This document shows positions 21,810-31,929 of a stretch of DNA of 64,000 nucleotides, piece after piece (position 1 is the stretch's first letter; every line of letters begins with the position of its first letter). A program made the translations under genes and the position numbers. This stretch comes from Malachius bipustulatus (taxonomy: Eukaryota > Arthropoda > Insecta > Coleoptera > Melyridae): positions 12,586,001 through 12,650,000 of the forward strand of contig OU342635.1 of NCBI GenBank assembly GCA_910589415.1, given 5' to 3'. The notes beneath the pieces are model-generated. The model ran no database searches. It saw nothing but the letters and a program-made list of their open reading frames with translations, and had not been told where the DNA came from.

Positions 21810-23965
21810 ACAAATTATGACTTAAGTAAATTTATGAAATATTTATTTATTTATACACCTGCTATAGCTACATGGCCAAATTTATTTATAATTTAATAAC
21901 GTAACATGCAACCAAAAGAAGTGATTGTGAAAAATTTTAATTATTGCCTAAGATGATTTTTTACCAATAAAAATTTAAATTGAAAAAGGCTATAAGATTT
22001 GTCATAAATAATTCAATAGATAAGCAGATTACGAGGCACTTACAACAACTTACTTTGGCGATAAAAAAAATATGCAGTTTTTTTCTGTGATATAAGAAAA
22101 CAAAATTTCTGCGGACCATTTAGAAATGGTTTCTCATGTTTGCTCAAAAATTGATATTTAGTGGAACGTCACTAACGTGCAACCTAATTTTTTTATACAA
22201 ACATTTCAAATATCATTATCAACAAAAGCTCGTTATTGCATGTACTTATAGGCGCAATGTAACGAAATCTTGAAAGGTGAATAGAATATAGAATATAGAA
22301 TAGAATAGAATATTAGGTCATTAGTAGATAGATGCTGAATGACTATAATATTAAAATTACAGACTACCGCAATATTTATACAGTTTTTCTTTTATTGCCA
22401 ATAATAGTTGTTTTAAGATGTAAAAAAATGAAAACAAAAGTAAAGCTGAAAAGCATAAATCATTATTTTGTATGTTTTTTAAATTATGAAAATATTTATT
22501 TTAGAGACATACGATTTTTCTTAAATCAATGAAAATCGATCCATAAGAAACCTTAGTACCTTCCATTTACTACACCTTGGACTTGTCTAAAACCGCAGGG
22601 ATTGTACTACAGTTCCTTTTAAAATTTTTACGCTGGCCTTGATTTCTTTTCCTTTTTATTTTTAATAATTTTAAAATGAAAAAGGTTTAGTTCGTAGGTA
22701 TGCAGGGTGATCAGTAACCTGCGCACTCCGAATACAGGGCGATATAGAACGCATTAAAATTAAGGGTATTCTGCAAAAAAAAATTGAATCCAACGGTTGC
22801 GTTTCAAGTACAGAGTTTCCCTCATCCGAGTTTGAAGGTAATTTTTTCAATAACCGGTATAAAAATTAATGAAAAATTCAGGACTGTAATATCTGGAACG
22901 GATACCATATAATTCCTCAATTTTTTTTTCACAAAACCTCTTTACAGAGGAATTGAGAATGTTGGAAATTGATACCATACCTAAATCTGAACGAAATTTG
23001 AAGTTTGGCAACCGCCTAAACTCAACTTAGAATATAAAATATTCAAATGCCTTCCGTTGCTATGGAAATAAAAATAATAACAATACCATCTAACCCGAAC
23101 TTATTCACATGTTCAGTGCAGTAGTGTTGCCACCTTTTTTTTTACAAAAATGGTCATATCTTTGGAAGAAAAAAAAAACAACGCAGTAAGAAAATTTACC
23201 ACTCTTAAAAAGTGAAGTTTACTAAGTGAAAGTTTTAAGTGAAGCATATTAACTTAAAGAGTGGTATAAGTCGAAAAAAGCGTGAAATGGACTAAGTGCA
23301 AAAATAATACAAAATGACTATTTTTTTGTATGGGAAAAGGATTTAATTCACTTACCTAAAGCACTTACCTATTTGTTAATGTGTAAAATGGAATAACAAA
23401 TTAAATTTAAAATTTTTAATGAAAATATTTTTTTACATTAGAATTTTTACAAAGAATTTTCAGTAAGTAGGTACATTTCAACTTAGAGGAATTTTGAAAT
23501 ATAATTTGAGTTATATCACTTTCCCCAAAAAGTCACCGTTAATAAACAAACATAAATGTCGGAGAATATTTAAAACATTATACAGGGTGATTCATAATAT
23601 GTGCACAGGACTACAGCTTGTTCAAAAAAATGAAAAAAAAATTCTATTAACATGGGTCTGCAAACCTACCATATTCGAGATACAGGGTGTCAAGAAAATA
23701 TATTTTTTCAGTTTTTTTTACGATTTCTCAAACGCATACCGAGATGCACACAACCTTTTTTAGACATTTTATTGAAATAATGGAAAAATTCAAATTGAGT
23801 TTAACTATGATTTCCATTTTAGAAAAATATAACTTTAAGTCATGGATCCAATAATGATTTTTTTTTGCAAAAATTGCTACGCCACTGCATTCTTTTTGAA
23901 AAAGTGTCAGAGAATGTATAAATTAATTGTTTCCATCTAATTATTCTGTTAGTGAGCGAGAGAGG

Positions 23966-24029
<64 letters not shown>

Positions 24030-24632
24030 AAAACGAAAAATCGAGAAATAGGTTTTTGTAAATAACTCGAAAACAAAAGACGATAGCCAATTTCAGTTTT
24101 CATCATTGAATTTTTTTCCAAAAAAGATATCTAGGATGCGCGGTCTATTGTTCTGTATCTCTTTTAATAGAGATTCGGAGATTCCCTATTAAATAATCGA
24201 AATTAATTAGCCTTTACATAGACGCTATTATTACTGCTAGGTAAGTGTACAAAAAAATTATGAATCTTACGTTTGTTGAATTTTATTTGTAAAAAATTGT
24301 ATTTTTTTTTCAACAAATATGACTTCCACCGTGTTGCATAGAAAAGGTAACATAGGGAATACGTGTAAAGAATATTTCAACAATACTTTGATAATAAATG
24401 ACATCCTTTCAAATTTACAATTCCTTGGAAACTATCAAGATCAAGTTTCTTAGGAAACTATTACAGGCATCAGTTTTTAAACCAGAGTGGCTTGGAACCT
24501 TAATAATATTCACTGTATTGCTTTCCATTTCTTACCTTCCTATGCAACACAGTGTATAAATTGACTATAAATAAAATATGGCTGTATAAAAAATAAATAA
24601 ATATTTCGTAACTAATAAATCACTTAGCTAGC
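21810..24632. other. Convergent spacer, copy 1, repeat-rich
   Basis: 3' UTRs of attacins 4 and 5 at the ends. About 0.8 kb (roughly 22480-23290, with GCAGGGTGATCAGTAACCTG at 22702) is missing from the matching spacer at 31930-34390. An AATAG-type microsatellite lies at 22281-22311. TACAGGGTGATTCATAATAT is at 23581. The position near 23500 is the empty site of the foldback found at 32804. Confidence 0.6.
23970..24026. repeat. (GA)n microsatellite, about 28 units
   Basis: Uninterrupted GA run. The paralogous position near 33797-33821 has only short GAGAGAGA tracts, so the run expanded after the segmental duplication or shrank in the other copy. Confidence 0.95.
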
Positions 24633-25124
24633 TTAAAATCTATGAGTAAATTGTAGACCAGTATTCCAGTTAGGGTGACCAGTGCCGCCAGGACCTCCAT
24701 AATGTCTGCTCCAGCCGCCGACAGCGTCCAACCTGGTGTTTCCACCATTAGCCTGCCAAAGGTTTCCTCTCCCCAAGGCGTTGACGTCGGTGCCGAAGTG
24801 TCCGGTCCTGGTGGCATCAAGATGCACCCCCGAGCCGGAGTTCTGATGAGAATAGTCCAGGGCACCTCCAGTGGATACAGGACCATGGTGTAATATATTC
24901 TTAGAGACGGAAGCGCTACCGTCAAGGCGATGGTCTGGGTTGCTCCATATCGTCCCTTTATGTAGCAGTGTAGATTGGCCGGAAGGGTCGATGTTGACTG
25001 AGGTGGATTGCCTTCGTAGGCGACGTAGAGGCACTTGGTAAAAGCTCTGTTCCTCTTCATACGGATAGGCAGCAGCCATAGCACCTAACACCACAAATGT
25101 ACACAGAATAAAGGCAGATTTCAT
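24633..25124 (-). CDS. Attacin-like antimicrobial peptide 5
   Basis: 163 residues, Q type. Signal peptide MKSAFILCTFVVLGAMAAA, propeptide YPYEEEQSFYQVPLRRLRR. Distinct residue: H in TRTGHFGTDV, where most copies have R. C-terminal repeat GGTGHPNWN. Differs from its duplicate 34391 at two residues (T/A in PVSxGG, H/R in TGxF), both of which fall in or near a tract that 34391 shares with 30204/37774. Head-to-head with 25906 across 781 bp. Confidence 0.95.
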   Translation of the reverse strand: MKSAFILCTFVVLGAMAAAYPYEEEQSFYQVPLRRLRRQSTSVNIDPSGQSTLLHKGTIWSNPDHRLDGSASVSKNILHHGPVSTGGALDYSHQNSGSGVHLDATRTGHFGTDVNALGRGNLWQANGGNTRLDAVGGWSRHYGGPGGTGHPNWNTGLQFTHRF

Positions 25125-25218
25125 TTTGATAGAAAATGTGAAGACTTGTGTGATTACTTATCGAAGACTCGTTTACACGGCGAAATAAGAACTATAGTGC
25201 ATGAATTCTTCCTTGACA

Positions 25219-25268
25219 TTTATATAAGTATCAATGCTTCAAGAAAGAGTGAGAGACTGGTGAATCCC
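25219..25268 (-). promoter_or_regulatory. Attacin 5 promoter, class 2
   Basis: Minus strand: TATATAAA (25219-25226) and GGGATTCACC (25259-25268), spacing as at 21183. Confidence 0.7.
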
Positions 25269-25751
25269 ATTTTCCAATTATTGTTTTCCTGGCTAAGATT
25301 ATGAATGTTGGATGAATTGAATAAATTGAATGTGTTTGACAATTTCGCCTATATTTTCTCTATAACAAAGAGATCAGGAAAAATATGATAGGTAGGTATA
25401 TTGAATAACAAAAGTTAAGCTTGCTTGTTTATAATTTAATTAAATAGTTTTATGGGGAACACAAGATAATGCAAATAAAAGCGAGAATATCGAAGGTTAG
25501 ACGATGTACATGTTGTTTACTATTGTAAGCATCGACAGTTACTGGTTGTAATCAAGTATAATATTTTTTTATGATTGCACACCTATAAGATTAATAAAAA
25601 TTATTGTTTTCAGTTGTAGGCATCGTAATCGCAATTAAAGATAAATCGTTCATGTTTCTAAAAAGAAAAACACCAATGTGAAATACCTTAACCAGGACAT
25701 ATTTGATGTTGCATTTCGCGCTTTCAACACTGCATGGGATTTATTATTCTC

Positions 25752-25835
25752 AGATAATGCAAGGGGATTACCTATATTTATATAGAACAATTAACATGTA
25801 TAAATAACTTGAGATCACAGTTGCCAGTATCAGTT
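25752..25835 (+). promoter_or_regulatory. Attacin 6 promoter, class 1
   Basis: AGATAA (25752-25757), GGGGATTACC (25763-25772), TATAAATA (25799-25806) and an initiator-like ATCAGTT (25829-25835) about 30 bp below the TATA box. The best example of the class-1 arrangement. Confidence 0.8.
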
Positions 25836-25905
25836 TAAACTTCGCTTTCGAGTAAAACATCTTCAATCGTTTGAAAGTTCAATCTTCACACATTTTTTAA
25901 TCAAA

Positions 25906-26397
25906 ATGAAGTCTGCCTTAATCCTGTGTGCAGTTGTTGCGTTTGGTGCTTTGACAGCTGCCTATCCGTACGAAGAGGAAGCGAGCTTTTACCTAGTGCC
26001 CCTACGTCGTCTACGAAGGCAATCCACCTCAGTCAACATCGACCCTTCCGGCCAATCTACACTGCTGCATAAAGGGACGATATGGAGCAACCCGGACCAT
26101 CGCCTTGACGGTAGCGCTTCCGTCTCGAAGAATATATTACACCATGGTCCTGTATCCGCTGGAGGTGCCCTGGACTATTCTCATCAGAACTCCGGCTCGG
26201 GGGTGCATCTTGATGCCACCAGGACCGGACACTTCGGCACTGACGTCAACGCCTTGGGGAAAGGAAATCTTTGGCAGGCTAATGGTGGAAATACTAGGTT
26301 GGACGCCGTCGGCGGCTGGAGCAGGCATTATGGAGGTCCTGGAGGCACTGGCCACCCCAACTGGAACACCGGTCTACAGTTTTCTCATAGGTTCTGA
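25906..26397 (+). CDS. Attacin-like antimicrobial peptide 6
   Basis: 163 residues, Q type. Signal peptide MKSALILCAVVAFGALTAA, propeptide YPYEEEASFYLVPLRRLRR. Distinct: TGHFGTDVNALGKGNLW and a C-terminus QFSHRF instead of QFTHRF, shared only with 35667. Polyadenylation signal at 26464. Partner of 24633. Confidence 0.95.
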   Translation: MKSALILCAVVAFGALTAAYPYEEEASFYLVPLRRLRRQSTSVNIDPSGQSTLLHKGTIWSNPDHRLDGSASVSKNILHHGPVSAGGALDYSHQNSGSGVHLDATRTGHFGTDVNALGKGNLWQANGGNTRLDAVGGWSRHYGGPGGTGHPNWNTGLQFSHRF

Positions 26398-27797
26398 AAC
26401 TTATCTATTATTTATTTGGTTATTTAAGCGCATTCGTAAAGTACCTGTTATAATTATATTAAAAATAAAAATATTTATTTAAAAAACATAATTTTGTATT
26501 GATTTTATTCTATATATAGTTACATTAAATTTTTCAAGTAATTTAAGGTGGATAGTTTTTTGAAAAAAATACTGCTCAAATTGATCGAACCAGATAGTGG
26601 TAATGAAGTCCATCATATCCTACCCCAGAATTATTTTCTAAAAATAATATTAATAAGAGAGTTAAACAATTCCGTAAATGCAGTTTAGTAAGTCGAAAAC
26701 AATTTTTAGAGATAATAATATGTTTTTTTTTATCACTCAGGAAATAGGGACTTGGTAATAAATCGGAACCTTTAAGATAAAAAAATCATATTCGGGAAAA
26801 AATTCTAGGAAAATCTACAGAAATAGGTACCTACCTACTGACTAAGAAACTGTATTAATATAGCAGCCCGTTTCCTTAAGATTAGCAGTAATAAGGCTAT
26901 TCTTATTTACTATTTTGTTCATTAGATTTACCTTTAAAGCCTACCGAAAGATGTGCATGGACTGTCGTTCCGATATATCATTTATTGTTGAAAATAAATT
27001 CTGAATCCCAGAATTTTCATAGTCAACTTTTGTTTTTCTTGTCATATTGTGTTTCGTGTCATTCGGAAAATGCTTAGATTGTCAAAAAAACGCATGGATT
27101 CAGAAAAAAGTCAGTAATCCTGCCGAGCAAAACACTAATAAAGGGTAATTAATAAAAAGTAGTGCGTGTTTAATTGGGGGTTGCAAGGCGTAAAGTTGTA
27201 TTGAGAGTGCAGCCGCAAAGCCTTAGAAGTGTGTTTGAGATTTATCAAATTTCATTTGTTTCTGTTTTGAACTAAAGCGGATATCCCTGGATAAAGAAAT
27301 CTTGGGACACCCGTATGCTCCATAAAATATTTTTATTAAAAAATAAACTTCACTTTAAATTCTTCGAATATGTCATTCAGTAGGATTTATTGTTAACATT
27401 TTTTGTCAGCTGATTTCCACCCTATTAAAAAACTGCCAAGGCTACATAAGGTTTAGCGGGATAGGTTAAAAAAATGTTTTCTTAGTGACGATTATACTTT
27501 ATACCAGGTCTACGAATGTAATAGAATTTTTAATTTTTATTAACAAAAATGTCAAATAAAAAACACCTCATAAGACAAATGGGATTATGATAATTTGAAA
27601 AAGCTGTTTCAGATTTTTTTTTTAAACTTCTTATTTTACTTCTGTGAAAATTATTGGAAATATTCAGAAAATAAAGTTACCCCAAACCTATTTTTCATCT
27701 TTTGAATAGTTTCCTCGGGTTTAGGCTCTGGTTTTAGACTTTAAAAATTACTTGTTATTATATTTTTAATTTTTAATTATTTTATATTTCAATAGGT
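26398..27797. other. Convergent spacer after attacin 6
   Basis: Closely matches 36159-37436, the duplicate block. No ORF or RNA gene is conserved between the two copies. Confidence 0.6.
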
Positions 27798-27810
27798 ACT
27801 CATCAATAAA

Positions 27811-29851
27811 TGTTGAATTTATGTTTTATTTAATTGGGAATCAGGTTCTTGGGAATGAAATTATTATTTTGAAAAGATTTTTATATAAAACTAAACGTTT
27901 CAGGGCCGATTGGTCCCTTGTTCACTCGTAATGTAAAGAAAATATGTAAAAAACTTAAAATACTTTAAAAAACTATAATTAATACAATAAAATGGTCGAA
28001 AAATGGTGTTTTTATGAATTTTTAAAATTTTTTAAAATACATATAATAAATTGATTTGATTATGACATTTTATTTGTTTTAGTGATTATGTTTTTGTTTA
28101 TTGTAATTTATTGTTTATTGTGTCTGTTGCGTGTATTTTATTGTATAAATTACAATAAACAAAAACATAATCACTAAAACAAATAAAATGTCATAATCAA
28201 ATCAATTTATTATATTATGTATTTTAAAAATTTTTAAAAATTCATAAAAACACCATTTTTCGACCATTTTATTGTATTAATTATAGTTTTTTAAAGTATT
28301 TTACGTTTTTTACATATTTTCTTCACATTACGAGTGAACAAGGGACCAATCGCCTCTGAAACGTTTCGTTTTATATATCGTGTGAGCAAATGAAAACATA
28401 ATTTAGGTAGGCCTTGGAAAAAAATTTCATGTCTTAGATTGGATCTGTAAAACTGTAAAATGAAAATTTTGGTTTGTAAAATCGTAAACTCATTCTGATA
28501 TTGCCTTCTTCTTGTTTTCCAATTTTATTGTCAAATAATAATTATTTTGACATTTGCTGAAATAAAGTGCGTCAGGTTGTTAAAATTAGTTTTGTGATTT
28601 CTTGAATAACGCGGACATAAATTATTCGGAGATTGTTTCATTTACCGTGAAGTTTATTGGATTATTGACACTGCAAACCCCGTAAAAATGTCATGTTCAA
28701 GCCAAAGCAATAAAGGATTAATATCTAATAATAGTTTTCCTTAGTCTGCAGTTTGCCCTTTGTAAAATGGTAGGTATTTATGTTTAAGGCCCAATTATCT
28801 ATCTACTTATTAATTATAGTAAAGTCATTTTATTAAGTATTTGCACCTGAGGGTAACATAAACACACACCAGAAAGAATCCACCACAAGATATAAAAATA
28901 AAATCAAACAAGAATAAAGTTACATAACCAATGAAAATGGGAATAAATCCGGAGATTTTTACACCATATATTAGGAACTTTCTTCCCACTATGCACTCAT
29001 GCTCATGATAAAAGTAAGGTCTGTGATCTGTGGCTCTAGTGGTGGCCATTTTTTAAGAGGGCAAACTCTTCTGGAAATAATGTTTATAAATTTATGGCGG
29101 ACAATCGCTCGCCCAATTTTTTTTTCGAAAAACTATTCTCATAAAGTCGGTATGTCTGTGCTTCTCCTAAATAGCTGTGCCAACGGAATCTTGCCTTGTC
29201 ACACCCTTACCTAAAAAAGTCCAGATAGGTGGTACGGTTGTCGTCAATAAAGATAGGTGGTACAGTAGGTAGAATATCGTCAGATTTTTCCAATTTATGA
29301 ACGTAATTCAAACGAGAAAGCAAAGGAAATAATAATTCCAAAGTAATAGATTATGTGTAACTGTCAGATTCACACTTTTTTTTTTTAATTTAATACTAAT
29401 TTTTGTAATTTGCTAATATTATGCATAGAATTGATTCACCCATGTGTTTTTTCAAAACTCTGCGAGTGCACTTCATCAAGCGTCGTCATCGGCAATTTAT
29501 GAACGATGCTAGATTTTTATCCAATCAAGCGAACTGGTTATTTTATGAACGCATCCAGAGTTTTTCATGTATGATGCAAACTGTAATTCATGAACGCACC
29601 CCAGACCACTCAAAATCACAAAATAAGAAAAATAAGATTTTTAAAATTAATGACAGTGATTTTATCGTAGGATTCAATCTAAGACATGAAATTTTTTTCC
29701 AGGGCCTACCTAAATTATGTTTTCATTTGCTCACACGATAGAAATCTTTTTAAAATAATAATTTCATTCCCAAGAACCCGATTCCCAATTAAATAAAACA
29801 GAAATTCAACAATTACTAAGAAACTAAGAAGGTTCAAGAAAAATTATCAAA
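27811..29851. mobile_element. 2-kb nested foldback insertion
   Basis: Absent from the duplicate block (empty site near 37438-37452) and flanked by a 13-bp direct repeat ACTCATCAATAAA (27798-27810 and 29852-29864). The left end TGTTGAATTTATG and the inverse ending at 29811 form arms of about 70 bp; the last 40 bp before the right direct repeat are outside the arm. The left arm is interrupted by a 500-bp palindrome (27876-28378) and resumes at 28379 (GTGTGAGCAAATGAAAAC), matching 29640-29745 inverted. No transposase recognised. Confidence 0.8.
27876..28378. repeat. Large near-perfect palindrome inside the foldback
   Basis: Two arms of about 235 bp, starting AAACTAAACGTTTCAGGG and ending with the inverse CTGAAACGTTTCGTTTTA, around a short loop near 28120 (GTCTGTTGCGTGTA). 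Few mismatches, so the insertion is young or kept symmetrical by conversion. Confidence 0.85.
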
Positions 29852-30203
29852 ACTCATCAATAAATATAGTGATCAAGGAACTAACCAGTCCCGTAACGTT
29901 AATATTATAAAAAAAAAACTTTAAAAGACTAAAACCAGAACCTCGGATTGTCAGAGTCGTTGCGGTTGCGACCTGAAAATCCGTTGCCTTCATAGACGTT
30001 ATTCTTACTGCTATAGGTACTTACATAGAAAAAGAATTATAAATATGCTAGTTATTAAATTTTTATTTATGAAAAATCCAATTTCTTAAAAAATGGCTTC
30101 TTTGTTACATACTTTCGTCTTGAAATAATAAATAAAATGTGTTTGTATAAAAAATAAATAAACATTTTGTAAGTGACATAGCTAACTAATAAACATAACT
30201 AGC

Positions 30204-30698
30204 TTAAAATCTATGAGTAAATTGTAGACCAGTATTCCAGTTAGGGCGACCGTTGCCGCCAGGACCTCCATAATGCCTGCTCCAACCGCCGACGGCGTCC
30301 AACCTAGTATTTCCACCATTAGCCTGCCATAGATTTCCTCTCCCCAAGGCGTTGACGTCGGTGCCGAAACGCCCGGTTCTGGTGGCATCAAGATGCACCC
30401 CCGAGCCGGAGTTCGGATGAGAATAGTCCAGGGCACCTCCAGTGGAAACAGGACCATGGTGTAAGATATTCTTAGAAACGGAAGCGGTACCGTCTAGGCG
30501 ATGGTCCGGGTTGCTCCATATGGTCCCTTTATGTAGAAGTGTAGATTGGCCGGAAGGGTCGATGTTGACTGAAGTGGATTGTCTTCGTAGGCGACGTAGG
30601 GGCACTAGGTAAAAACTATCTTCCTCTTCATACGGGTACGCAGCTGCCACAGCACTTAACACAACAACTACTGAACACAGAAGAAAAGCAGATTTCAT
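30204..30698 (-). CDS. Attacin-like antimicrobial peptide 7 (junction gene)
   Basis: 164 residues; same prepropeptide as 20087 except L in SGVHLDATR. By DNA it is a hybrid. The 5' half and promoter match 20087 (AGATATTCTTAGAAACGG on the plus strand), while the 3' half and 3' flank match 37774 (CCTGCCATAGATTTCC, CGCCCGGTTCTGG). All three genes are identical from about 30396 to 30465, which bounds the crossover. The product is nevertheless intact. Head-to-head with 31435 over 736 bp. Confidence 0.95.
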   Translation of the reverse strand: MKSAFLLCSVVVVLSAVAAAYPYEEEDSFYLVPLRRLRRQSTSVNIDPSGQSTLLHKGTIWSNPDHRLDGTASVSKNILHHGPVSTGGALDYSHPNSGSGVHLDATRTGRFGTDVNALGRGNLWQANGGNTRLDAVGGWSRHYGGPGGNGRPNWNTGLQFTHRF

Positions 30699-30774
30699 TT
30701 TGATAAAAATGTGAAGACTTATGTTCTGTTCTAAAGTAAAGTTGGATCTGATGCTGCTAATGGTTATTTCAAAC

Positions 30775-30827
30775 TATTTATACTTGTTAACTTCAATGAA
30801 TTAACAGGTAATTCCCTTGTATTATCT
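30775..30827 (-). promoter_or_regulatory. Attacin 7 promoter, class 1
   Basis: Minus strand: TATAAATA (30775-30782), GGGAATTACC (30807-30816), AGATAA (30822-30827). Confidence 0.75.
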
Positions 30828-31302
30828 GAGAATATTAATCCCCAGTTTTCAAAGTTTAATACTTAGTAGGTATAATATTTCAACATTAAAGATCTCATGG
30901 TTAATGTACTTCACAGAGGTGTTAATTTTTTTTACGATTCAACTCAAACAACTGAAAACAGTTATTTTGAGTAATCTTATTATAAATCAGAATATAATGT
31001 AAGAAACCGCGTGTCTTGTTTAAAAAATATTAGGCTTGATTGTATGAAATTTAATGCTGCATTGTAGGTACAACCACGTGCAACCTTCGATCGTCTCGTA
31101 TTATTTTCTTTATCTTGTGTTTCCCATAAAACAATTTAATAAAATATAAACAAGTATGCTTTATTTTCATAGGCCAGTAAATTTTTTCACTTATCTCTTG
31201 GGTAGAGAAAACATAAGCGAAACTGTGAAATACTTTTTATATATTTGATTTCTTCAACGAATCAATTCACAATCTCCGCCTACCAAATACTAATTGGAAA
31301 AT

Positions 31303-31352
31303 GGGATTCACCAGTTTCATGCTCTTTCTTTAAGTAATGATACTTATATAAA
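31303..31352 (+). promoter_or_regulatory. Attacin 8 promoter, class 2
   Basis: GGGATTCACC (31303-31312) and TATATAAA (31345-31352), same spacing as in the duplicate at 21183. Confidence 0.7.
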
Positions 31353-31434
31353 TGTCAAGAAAGAATTCATGCACTATAGTTCTTATTTCGTCGTGTAAAC
31401 AAGTCACACAAAAGTCTTCACATTTTCTATCAAA

Positions 31435-31929
31435 ATGAAGTCTGCTTTTATTCTGTGTACAGTGGTTGTTGTGCTAGGTGCTGTGGTAACTGCATACCCT
31501 TATGAAGAGGAAGATACCTTTTACCAAGTGCCTCTACGTCGCCTACGAAGGCAATCCACTTCAGTCAACATCGATCCTTCCGGCAACACCCTACTGCAGC
31601 ATCAAGGGACTTTATGGAGCAACGGGGACCATCGCCTAGATGGTACTGCTTCCGCCTCCAAGAATATATTACACCACGGCCCTGTCTCTGCGGGAGGTGC
31701 CCTGGACTATTCTCATCAACCCTCCGGCTCGGGGGTTCATCTTGATGCAACCAGGACTGGACGTTTCGGTACCGACGTCAACGCATTAGGGAGAGGAAAC
31801 CTTTGGCAGGCTAATGGTGGAAACACCAGGTTGGACGCCGTCGGCGGCTGGAGCAGGCATTATGGAGGTCCCGGCGGGAATGGCCGCCCTAATTGGAATA
31901 CCGGTCTACAATTTACTCATAGATTTTAG
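31435..31929 (+). CDS. Attacin-like antimicrobial peptide 8
   Basis: 164 residues, N type. Signal peptide MKSAFILCTVVVVLGAVVTA and propeptide YPYEEEDTFYQVPLRRLRR. The mature 125 residues are identical to those of 21315, though the DNA differs by several silent changes (for example GGTACTGCTTCCGCC against GGTACCGCTTCCGCT). AATAAA at 32082. Partner of 30204. Confidence 0.95.
   Translation: MKSAFILCTVVVVLGAVVTAYPYEEEDTFYQVPLRRLRRQSTSVNIDPSGNTLLQHQGTLWSNGDHRLDGTASASKNILHHGPVSAGGALDYSHQPSGSGVHLDATRTGRFGTDVNALGRGNLWQANGGNTRLDAVGGWSRHYGGPGGNGRPNWNTGLQFTHRF

Noticed and set aside
23840..24121. ORF with a long SLSLSL run
   Set aside because: It is the translation of the (GA)n microsatellite.
24620..25084. 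Long second-frame ORFs overlapping the attacin genes (also at 34378, 37659, 43532)
   Set aside because: They are conserved only because the attacin DNA is conserved, and their ends vary with small changes.
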